64,000 nucleotides of DNA. Source: Paramacrobiotus metropolitanus (lineage: Eukaryota; Tardigrada; Eutardigrada; Parachela; Macrobiotidae). The position numbers were made by a program, and so were the translations under genes. The DNA is taken from positions 186,001-250,000 of the forward strand of contig NW_026570237.1 of NCBI RefSeq assembly GCF_019649055.1, written 5' to 3'. This document shows positions 57,860 through 64,000 of this stretch, one piece after another (position 1 is the first letter of the stretch; every line of letters begins with the position of its first letter). The notes beneath the pieces are model-generated. The model was not told where the DNA came from. It searched no databases and saw nothing but the letters and a program-made list of their open reading frames with translations.

Positions 57860-58888
57860 TCAACGAACAGGCCTAAAATGCAGTTTCACTAATGATTTTC
57901 CCGCCTGAAATTTAAAATCTTCGTCTTCGGAGCTCAAGTTGATTTCGATGGTTTCGATGAAATTACGTACTAGTGGTACATAATGTGGTTGGTCGAATCG
58001 TTCCGTTATGAGATCAAACGGTTCTCCTTTAATAGGCATAGAACGTAAAACTTGTGCGGTTTGATCGCCTAACGCTGAAAACTCCACAATGTCCGAATAA
58101 ACATACATTGTTGTGTTGTTATGTTGCATGTTGGCAGATTTATTGGACGCTACCACCATTGGTACGTCCAACGTATCAGCATTCAGCGGTTGTTTTCTTT
58201 TAAGTAGGTACCATAGATAAGGTCGAGGAGTAATAAAAGTACTAGGAATTCTTCCGAACGGTTCAGCTGGCGTCCCATCTTCTTCTATCATTTCTTCAAT
58301 ATAGTAACGAAATTTTGAAGGAACACCGTCAAGATCTTTAAAGTCTAAAGGGTCTATATCGTGTTGAGTCTGCACAAAACCAAGTAACCCTTTCAATCGG
58401 TCATCGTTTTCGGAAAAACGCAGCTTGCCACGCAAGCTATTAAACGTTACTTCCGTCTTGAGCGTTACAGGATTATAACGTATATTGAACACCTTTGTGG
58501 TACTGTTATTTGTGCGAAGGCGTGAGGGAGTAACATTGCGACCTTTTAAGTCTACCGAGTTTGGCGACTGTCGCTCAATTACGTCAATTAGCGCCTTCAA
58601 TGTATATAGACCCGGTGGAATGATGATCGTATTCTGAACCGATGACAAGGAAGTGTCACTGATGACATCGTACTCGTTAACAGTTAGTTCTTGCTCTTTT
58701 GGTATGTTGTAGATTGAGTTTGTATATTGCAATTCCACCAAACCCACTTCCCACCGGCCCGATAAGGAAATTGGAATTTTTAGTTTAGTCTTCCACATTT
58801 GCGCACTGTTCTTGGGATACATGTCCATTGACGCATCGCTTGGTAATGTTACGTAAAACGGTGTACTGTTTCCAACAACACTAGCCAT
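57860..58888 (-). CDS. Penton-like minor capsid protein (single jelly roll, Polinton PW type)
   Basis: 342 residues, intact. Family features: FYVTLPSDASMDMYPKNSAQ at the start, RWEVGLVELQYTNSIYNIP, a middle segment PPGLYTLKALIDVIE, and a conserved end with NNTTMYVYSDIVEFSALGDQ, FDQPHYVPLVRNFIETIEIN and SLVKLHFRPV. It occupies capsid vertices in the adenovirus-like model. The gene overlaps the stop of integrase by 8 bp and is followed by the pVI-like gene 24 bp later. Confidence 0.88.
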   Translation of the reverse strand: MASVVGNSTPFYVTLPSDASMDMYPKNSAQMWKTKLKIPISLSGRWEVGLVELQYTNSIYNIPKEQELTVNEYDVISDTSLSSVQNTIIIPPGLYTLKALIDVIERQSPNSVDLKGRNVTPSRLRTNNSTTKVFNIRYNPVTLKTEVTFNSLRGKLRFSENDDRLKGLLGFVQTQHDIDPLDFKDLDGVPSKFRYYIEEMIEEDGTPAEPFGRIPSTFITPRPYLWYLLKRKQPLNADTLDVPMVVASNKSANMQHNNTTMYVYSDIVEFSALGDQTAQVLRSMPIKGEPFDLITERFDQPHYVPLVRNFIETIEINLSSEDEDFKFQAGKSLVKLHFRPVR

Positions 58889-59903
58889 TTCCGTCAGCTA
58901 CTTTTGATAGCTCTTGCTCATAAAACTTTCCAATTACACTGGGTCCACCGTCGGCAGGTTCCACTTCATACACAGGTACGCGATGCTTGATTACCTTATT
59001 CACTCGATATAGCTTTTTTGTGTACTTCACATCAGCGCCTTTCTTAAAAAGCTGCTTTTGCAAACGAAGACGCACTGTGTCTCCGTCCTTAAATAGCGGT
59101 ACCTTAGCTTTGCTTTTGTTATTACTGTTGGACTGTAATCGCTGAAACACTAAAAGCGAATTTTCTCGATTGACGTCATTCGGCGCCAATCCATGCGCCG
59201 TGTGAGGTGTGCTGTTGTAGCTGTGAATAATGTCCTGTAACTTGTCATAATATTTTACACTCCCATCACGAGCGGTCATCAGTCGCATGAGACGCTCTCG
59301 TAACGTTCGGATGAATCGTTCTGCCATGTTAGCTTTAATTTCACAGTTCTCTTCAGAAAACATAACGACGCCGTTCTGTTTCATGTAGTCTTGAACTGGT
59401 TTGTTGTAAAATTCACGCCCTGTGAACGAATAATACAGTTAGTTTGCGACGCTTACGACGGTTCCATCCTATGTGTGTGTGTGTGTAGTACCTCTATCCA
59501 CTTGTAAATACATAGGTGGTCCATACAAACGAGAAAAGGCTTTCTCCAGGGCAGGAAGAACGTATTCACTGCTTTTTTTTGTCAGCATTTCGCATGCTAC
59601 TTTTTTGGAAAAACTGTCCACAACAACCAGCAGAAATTTTTTATGTTTATTCTGCTTTGCGTAACGGGACACATCCATCAGGTCAGCCATGTATTGTTCA
59701 CCGAACTGTATTGAAACTACCGGATTTCTGCGGAATTTCCGCCGAGACGGCTTATGTAAATTGTAGGCGTCAATTCCTTGCAGAAGCTTTAGGGCTTTGT
59801 CATGCTGATTAAGTTCGCTTGACACGGTTTGATGCTTCCGGAATCGTTCCACTCCCCCCAGGCTTGCCACTTGCGCCGCACTCACGTACTCCGCTTCTCC
59901 CAT
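58881..59903 (-). CDS. INT: Retroviral-type integrase (Polinton INT), two exons
   Basis: ATG at 59903; exon 1 ends at 59492, intron 59491-59420 (GTACTA...TTCACAG, 72 bp, with a (AC)n run), exon 2 59419-58881, about 316 residues. The catalytic D-D-E is complete: first Asp in EQYMADLMDVSRYA, second in MYLQVDRG at the exon 1 end, Glu in ANMAERFIRTLRERL. The SH3/chromo-like tail is FKDGDTVRLRLQKQLFKKGA with YEVEPADGGPSVIGKFYEQE. The N-terminus has LHKPSRRKFRRNPVVSI, a typical linker. It integrates the element; 6-bp target duplications are known for the family but were not located here. Confidence 0.9.
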
Positions 59904-59909
59904 CTTTAG

Positions 59910-60173
59910 TTAGGTCAACTTGGACACTGACGTCAACTTTGTTTTGTTTTGACCAAAGCTATTGTCTTTACTGACGTTTGAGTCTTCCGAATCTTTATCC
60001 CCAGCACAGCATGATGAAATAAAGGTCAGCTTCATACCCTCTCCAAAGTTCAGGCTGACTGGTATGCACCCCGCCATGCCTGCTATTCTTAAATAACTAA
60101 CCACTTTAAGCGCTTGTGTTGCTGAAGTTTTCTTTTCCAAAGCCCAGCTGTGGATCATCATATTTATTTTCAA
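59910..60173 (-). CDS. Possible small ORF upstream of integrase
   Basis: 87 codons (MKINMMIHSWALEKKTSATQ), ending 7 bp before the integrase ATG. No domain recognised, four Cys in the middle. Position in the packed minus-strand block is its only support; it might be leader sequence of the integrase transcript. Confidence 0.25.
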   Translation of the reverse strand: MKINMMIHSWALEKKTSATQALKVVSYLRIAGMAGCIPVSLNFGEGMKLTFISSCCAGDKDSEDSNVSKDNSFGQNKTKLTSVSKLT

Positions 60174-60221
60174 CGGCGTAATAGTCTACCCGATCTCGAT
60201 TTCTTAAATTATGTATTTTGT

Positions 60222-60779
60222 TTAACGTTGTTTGAAGTCGTTTTTTGATTTTGGATGGCCGATTTTGCTTGGCGTGATCATGTCCTCATACACTTTCCGT
60301 TTTCCTTGTGACCTTGAAAGGGAACTTGCAGGCGTTGCGTACTGGCTGTTTTCACCGCTTAACGGTTGTTGGCGCACCGGTGTACCGGTACCTGCTTTGC
60401 CAAATATACTGGCGGCATGCTTTTTTAAAAGTGACTGTTTTCGTCGAGCTGAAGTTCTTTTACCATCTGCTTAAATATAGGTTTTGGTTTACGAATTTTT
60501 TCAAAGGCTGGGATCCTTCCTGGGAAATATTTGGATTGGTTTGGCTACCGCTCGTATCATCTAAAGCGTACGGCCGCAGCGCTAAAAACCGCTGCAGACT
60601 AGATGAAAGTAATTGTGCTTTCTGATATTCCGATAGGCTTTTGTTAGCCAAAGTTTCCGTTGTCAGCTGTTCTAGAGAAAGGATTTTGGAAGCTTCTGGG
60701 GTACTTGGTTTAGTGCTAGCTCAACCTCCGTGCGCCGTTTCTCCGCTTGCCGTTTTGGTATTAGCATATAGGTTTCCAT
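60222..60779 (-). CDS. Polinton conserved protein of unknown role (METYMLIPKR type), two exons
   Basis: ATG at 60779 begins METYMLIPKRQAEKRRTEVE, like the YM-(L/V)-(I/V)-P-K start of a small protein common in Polintons and adintoviruses. Near 60715 the reading moves to the -1 frame (LSLEQLTTETLANKSLSEYQ), then a 82-bp intron (60548-60467, GTAGCC...AAGCAG) leads to exon 2 with GKRTSARRKQSLLKKHAASI and a Ser/Gln-rich basic tail ending at 60222. A virion core or scaffold role is possible. Confidence 0.5.
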
Positions 60780-60794
60780 GTTTTTTTTATATGC

Positions 60795-61132
60795 TTATTG
60801 GTGGTTTGCTGTCACTGCGCTTATAACGGCTGATGCTAGTAATGGTAATAGAGCGGGTAAGAATCCTCCTCGTTGTAATAGTATACGTTTTTTCTTTTGA
60901 AGTGATACACTTGGAGATGCTAGAAGCTTTATGGGAGTCTTGCACTTTTACACGCTGTCAGCTGATGAGGCTTTAAGGGGACTCGTCCTTTAATAAGGTT
61001 CAAGGCAAGCTCTTGAATACCCCTTATATGGTGTTTATCGCAACACTGCTTCAACAGTGCTCTTCGTTGCTTAGGCTTTGCCCGGTTAAGGGTAAGCAAA
61101 AACGGGGCAATCTCCTTCGCTTTACTTGCCAT
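60795..61132 (-). CDS. Polinton small conserved virion-type protein with hydrophobic tail
   Basis: ATG at 61132 (MASKAKEIAPFLLTLNRAKP), followed by KQRRALLKQCCDKHHIRGIQ and ELALNLIKGRVPLKPHQL, the LL ... N-(V/L)-L/I-x-G-x-(V/I)-P-L pattern of a frequent Polinton/adintovirus ORF. At an A4 run (60946-60949) reading moves to the -1 frame, where the expected end RILLQRGGFLPALLPLLASA follows to a stop at 60795. That hydrophobic GGFLPALLPLL tail is characteristic of the group. The start overlaps the ATPase stop by 11 bp. Exact role unknown. Confidence 0.6.
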
Positions 61133-61826
61133 TTTTTAGGCTCAGTGATGGCAGATGATCAGTATAAATTCTCATTGTCTCTTTAGGAAACAAATGCGAT
61201 CGCAGCCTTAAATAAGATGGACAAGCTGGGGTAAGGTCAATTAAGAGCGGTTGATAGTTTTCTGACGTGCAAGCCGCGTACGCTTGCGCAAGGCACTTTA
61301 GTTTTGTTTGACGTTGTAAGATATCGATCTGGCCGAGGTCCCGAGCATTCTTAAACAGCACCATATACTGACAATTTAGTGTTATATCACGCATCGCTTT
61401 TCCTTGTTTGTACAGGTTTTGGGTAATATAAATAACGCTCAGGTTTTTATGGTGAATTCCTTGCGTGAACAGATTACTGGCCTGCTCATTTTTTGCCATC
61501 TCGTGTGCCAAATCATCCACAATCAGTAAATTTGTCACCTCTTTATCGAAAAAATCCTCGTCCGAAAAAAGGTCACTCAGTCCTTTCACAAACTCTGTTT
61601 CTGGACACTGAACTTTCAAAGCATCGTATCCATTCTGCCACTGATTGTATGCATATACCACTCTTCTCGGAGTCGAAGTCATCATTTCTTTTCGTTGCTC
61701 GATTAGGCGGAAGACAAAAGACGATTTTCCAACCATTGTAGGACCGCAAATCATCATTCCAAAAGGAGTTACGAGTTTTGGCTGACTTTCCAGCTCCACG
61801 AAATTGTTTTGAATTACTGCTGTCAT
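61122..61826 (-). CDS. ATP: FtsK/HerA-type genome packaging ATPase (Polinton ATP)
   Basis: 234 residues, intact. Walker A MMICGPTMVGKSSFVFRLIE, Walker B NLLIVDDLAHEM, and a sensor-type Asn in SVIYITQNLYKQGK. It powers DNA packaging into capsids. Gene order (ATPase first, then small proteins, integrase, penton, capsid) shows a continuous minus-strand block. Its ATG overlaps the ATG of the TBP-like gene on the other strand in a CATG palindrome (61824-61827). Confidence 0.92.
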   Translation of the reverse strand: MTAVIQNNFVELESQPKLVTPFGMMICGPTMVGKSSFVFRLIEQRKEMMTSTPRRVVYAYNQWQNGYDALKVQCPETEFVKGLSDLFSDEDFFDKEVTNLLIVDDLAHEMAKNEQASNLFTQGIHHKNLSVIYITQNLYKQGKAMRDITLNCQYMVLFKNARDLGQIDILQRQTKLKCLAQAYAACTSENYQPLLIDLTPACPSYLRLRSHLFPKETMRIYTDHLPSLSLKNGK

Positions 61827-62346
61827 GGCGGCATCAATAAAAAATATAGTCGCAGTTGGTAAACTGAATTGTGGCTTTGATCTTCAAGATATCGCAGACC
61901 TTCTCCAGATCCCGTACGATCCCAACATTTTTTCAGGACTTACTATTCGCCGAACGCGTCCATACAAAAGTCACTGTCAACTATACAGCAATGGTCGGAT
62001 TACAGTAAACGGAGCTGTTACCGAGCGTAATGCTGAAGAGCTTCTCGAACTCTATTGTAACGATATGCACATTTTAGGCTATACCGATGCGTACGTTACG
62101 GACTTCGAAATAGTTAATGTAGTAGCGTCTTGGGACATGTATCGACCATTGAAACTAGATAACGTGTTTAAAAAGCTGCACTGCTACCGCCCGTGTTATG
62201 AACCTGAACTGTTTCCTGGTCTAAGCGTCCATCTACCGGAAGCAACTTGTGTAATTTTTACCTCTGGTAAAGTTAATATTTTGGGTGCAAAGTCGGAATT
62301 GGCTGTGCGTAGTACGGCAGCCGAACTTCGCTTGCTACTGTTTTAA
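61825..62346 (+). CDS. TATA-binding protein (TBP) homologue encoded by the Polinton
   Basis: 173 residues, the length of the TBP core, and shows both pseudo-repeats. Repeat 1: IKNIVAVGKLNCGFDLQDIA, YDPNIFSGLTIRRTRPYKS, CQLYSNGRITVNGAVTERNA. Repeat 2: FEIVNVVASWDMYRPLKLDN, YEPELFPGLSVHLPEATCVI, FTSGKVNILGAKSELAV. TBP binds the TATA minor groove using four Phe. Here three are present (IFSGL, ELFPG, IFTSGK), and the second of repeat 1 is Tyr (QLYSNGR). It is well diverged from metazoan TBP, without an N-terminal extension or introns. It could recruit polymerase II to the element's own TATA boxes or compete with host TBP. The start codon is shared in a CATG with the divergent ATPase. Confidence 0.85.
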   Translation: MAASIKNIVAVGKLNCGFDLQDIADLLQIPYDPNIFSGLTIRRTRPYKSHCQLYSNGRITVNGAVTERNAEELLELYCNDMHILGYTDAYVTDFEIVNVVASWDMYRPLKLDNVFKKLHCYRPCYEPELFPGLSVHLPEATCVIFTSGKVNILGAKSELAVRSTAAELRLLLF

Positions 62347-62349
62347 TGT

Positions 62350-62499
62350 TCACATGAATCTTATCAAAGTTCAATTTGTTTGTTTTTTTTGACTAAGTCT
62401 TCTCCGCTTTAATAGACCACTGCTCTGCCATAAACTAATAAACATACAAAAAACGATATTCTTTTTTTTTTAAAAAAAACAAAACCGTCAGTTTTAACA
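62350..62499. other. Short AT-rich gap between TBP-like and BIR genes
   Basis: Contains TAATAAACAT (possible AATAAA polyadenylation signal for the TBP-like gene) and T8-10/A8 runs near 62462-62479. The genes converge here. Confidence 0.4.
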
Positions 62500-63104
62500 T
62501 CAGTTTTCTTGCGGCGGGCGATCTGGTCTGCAGGACGTTCCGCTATGCCAGTCATGCTCAGCTTGTGGGTCGTCATGCGGCTCCCAGTTTTCTAACTCTA
62601 GTCCACAATGAATACACTTCACTAGGTCACGCAATCCCGTGTAAAAGAAGCCGGCTCTCGCAAAACGCGCCGCTGACGGTGTACGCAGTGTCCAGTTCCG
62701 GTGTTGAACGAGTGCAGACGGTATACGAACCGTCTGAATTCATGTTGCAGCCGATAGCCTGCTGCAGCACGCCCAGGAGTCGCTGTGTCCGTTCTTCTGG
62801 TAGGCGCTCCCGGGGGATCCAACCAAACCAAAGTGTATCCACTCAAAGCGCCCAATGGTAGACGATACGGCCTATCCGCCGCAGGCGCTGAAGTCGACGC
62901 AGTTGCTGGTTCTGGCCGTAGCGGTGGTTGTGGCGGAGTTGGCGTGGCTGGTGACGCTCCGGTTTCAGCGCTTGGTACTGAAGCTGAGTCCGGTACTTGC
63001 GGTGGAACAGACCTTGTTGAGCTTACTGGAGAATCTTGCAATTCGCCATCTTCAACCAGAAGAGAGTCTCCACCACTATCGTAGTCTTCGTTGACTTCAG
63101 ACAT
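62500..63104 (-). CDS. Single-BIR (IAP/survivin-like) protein, one frame change
   Basis: ATG at 63104 (MSEVNEDYDSGGDSLLVEDG); the first 90 residues are acidic then Pro/Ser/Thr/Ala-rich. Near the end of this frame comes FRRFVYRLHSF, the R-x2-(S/T)-F start of a BIR. From about 62705 the rest of the BIR lies in the -1 frame: WTLRTPSAARFARAGFFYTG, LRDLVKCIHCGLELENWEPH and DDPQAEHDWHSGTSC, stop at 62500. Zinc ligands C-x2-C-x16-H-x7-C are all visible (the last spacing is usually 6), along with the AGFFYTG and DDPxxEH signatures. There is no RING. BIR proteins of baculoviruses and animals block apoptosis or act in cell division; which applies here is unknown. A TATATAAA (reverse strand, 63150-63143) sits about 40 bp before the ATG. 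Confidence 0.75.
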
Positions 63105-63142
63105 TTTTACACTGCCGTACTAACCGCTTGCATGTTTCTCGG

Positions 63143-63150
63143 TTTATATA
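63143..63150 (-). promoter_or_regulatory. TATA box of the BIR gene
   Basis: Reverse-strand TATATAAA (context CCGGTATATAAACC) just upstream of the BIR ATG at 63104. Confidence 0.6.
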
Positions 63151-63695
63151 CCGGCCATCGGTATGGTAGCGTTAGGGTCACCTTTATAGGATCGATACCG
63201 TTCAAGGATCATTTCCCACCATGACTGATAACCAGCCCGACGCGATACTATTTTACAGCAGTACTGTGCGACCTGCATGACTTTCCCAACATACAGGCCT
63301 AGGTCAGAGTCACCGTTCACAGGTCGGGGTAGCGGAAGCCGATAGCGACCTCTCAAAACTGTGGCTCCCACCAGCTTGAACAATTCGGGTTAACTGGTAG
63401 ACTAGAAAAAAATCTTCTGGCTTCTTAGGCTTGGGGACTTCATACCCCACGTGGAGAATTTTGCATAACCAGCCATCGACCATGATGTTCATACCCGGTG
63501 CCAAATCTAAACAATTGTTTTTTTTTATTTGACTTTCAGACGACCCTCTGTTTTTATATTTGTTTTACCGTGAATTTCCTTCACAACGTCCCTGACAAAC
63601 ATCTCAGTGTCACTATTAAAGGTTGAATTATCACTTGCCAAACCGCCGAACACCGATGGAGCACACAGGAGGAAAACAATCGTCTTGAACTCCAT
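63144..63695 (-). CDS. Small secreted-type protein, probably two exons
   Basis: ATG at 63695 starts a clear signal peptide (MEFKTIVFLLCAPSVFGGLA). Unspliced it gives a 56-residue peptide ending at 63525. A 62-bp GT-AG intron (63568-63507) would instead join it in frame to NIMVDGWLCKILHVGYEVPK and a Lys/Pro-rich stretch. A frame change near 63385 then leads into LVGATVLRGRYRLPLPRPVN and a segment ending at 63144. The second exon lacks a good ATG of its own, which favours splicing. No family recognised. It may be a secreted accessory protein. Confidence 0.45.
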
Positions 63696-63777
63696 GGTTG
63701 TTTTTAATAAAAAAAAACGACGTTCTAGAAACTTGCAGGTCGTTGCCTTATACTCTGAAACTTGAACTCCTAAGGCC

Positions 63778-63999
63778 TTAAATAGACTTTACACCCGCAG
63801 CCGTATCGGTCTCTAGTGCTATCTTAATTTCTTCCAAGAAACCGTGCAGTATATGATACAGCATATACTGGTCGTAACTCTTAAAGTGGATGGAGAACCC
63901 ATGAGCGTTGACTAATGCCATTCTTGAACAATCCAGTTCGTACTCTATTTCCAATGTCCAAGGTGATTCCGGTTGTGTATCTTTAAATTTTTTAACCAT
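63778..63999 (-). CDS. Small ORF at the window edge
   Basis: 73 codons from an ATG at 63999 (MVKKFKDTQPESPWTLEIEY), ending KIALETDTAAGVKSI. The balanced composition and segment HGFSIHFKSYDQYMLYHILH look protein-like. It may extend past the window. No domain recognised. Confidence 0.35.
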   Translation of the reverse strand: MVKKFKDTQPESPWTLEIEYELDCSRMALVNAHGFSIHFKSYDQYMLYHILHGFLEEIKIALETDTAAGVKSI

Positions 64000-64000
64000 T

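Larger units (their letters stand above)
46000..64000. mobile_element. Polinton/Maverick (adintovirus-like) element, nearly complete coding set
   Basis: Bounds are approximate and no terminal inverted repeats were identified; the right side is cut by the window. It contains the Polinton hallmark genes: polB (47851-52016), protease (55396), major capsid (56146), pVI-like (57308), penton-like (57860), integrase (58881) and packaging ATPase (61122). Added to these is a rich accessory set (F-box-like, ADP-ribosylglycohydrolase-like, PC4-like, TBP-like, BIR and secreted proteins). Six frames of the core block show one-base frame changes, so the copy is either young and decaying or carries consensus errors. 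Confidence 0.85.

Noticed and set aside
62565-63094. Plus-strand ORFs opposite the BIR gene
   Set aside because: Antisense of a GC-rich Pro/Ser/Ala-coding stretch; the minus strand carries the BIR zinc ligands and a TATA box.
46000-64000. Adenovirus or giant-virus insertion instead of a Polinton
   Set aside because: Retroviral-type integrase with protein-primed PolB, FtsK/HerA-type ATPase and this capsid type together are the Polinton/adintovirus set.

Overview
The window is animal nuclear DNA with spliced genes (GT-AG introns of about 60-180 bp), retrotransposon remnants and, mainly, virus-like mobile DNA. No host housekeeping gene, rRNA or tRNA was identified. Compact introns and mid-range GC would fit a small invertebrate such as a tardigrade, but no marker fixes the species.

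Layout. 1-13 kb: a GC-rich minus-strand retroelement field with a gag gene (coiled coil, capsid, zinc knuckle), a 1.65-kb near-identical direct repeat of that gag about 9.3 kb away, a Ty1/copia-type gag fragment, a 37-bp minisatellite and many tiny hairpins with a C-C-Y-A-T-T-G-G-G core. 13-18 kb: gag debris with a (PPVA)n minisatellite, a perfect 38-bp palindrome and a RING-like ORF. 18.7-31.5 kb: a decayed Polinton-type segment with a pseudogene for ribonucleotide reductase small subunit and a minus-strand protein-primed DNA polymerase (polB1). polB1 is split by a young Ty3/gypsy element (23361-29408; 253-bp LTRs, CGGT target duplication). 31.5-37.6 kb: mostly featureless, with one gag relic. 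37.7-42.5 kb: a hAT/ZMYM-like transposase reading continuously with exons of a signal-peptide and membrane-anchor gene. 43.5-44.7 kb: a roughly 58-bp minisatellite, followed by an unrecognised spliced gene.

From about 46 kb to the right edge lies a second, far more complete Polinton/Maverick (adintovirus-like) element. It has protein-primed PolB, adenain-like protease, double-jelly-roll major capsid, penton-like minor capsid, pVI/pX-like protein, retroviral-type integrase, an FtsK/HerA-type packaging ATPase and two further small conserved proteins. Around this morphogenesis block sits an unusual accessory set: a TATA-binding-protein homologue, a probable PC4-like protein, an ADP-ribosylglycohydrolase-like protein, a single-BIR (IAP/survivin-like) protein, an F-box-like protein and a small secreted-type protein. 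Several genes have strong TATATAA boxes, which makes the element-encoded TBP especially interesting. The structural genes are tightly packed or overlapping on the minus strand; polB and the F-box, ADP-ribosylglycohydrolase, PC4-like and TBP genes are on the plus strand.

Many genes that otherwise look intact change frame by one base, nearly always -1 and often at A/T runs. This is either early decay or under-called bases in the assembly, so broken status should be held loosely. The outer ends (terminal inverted repeats) of neither Polinton were found.
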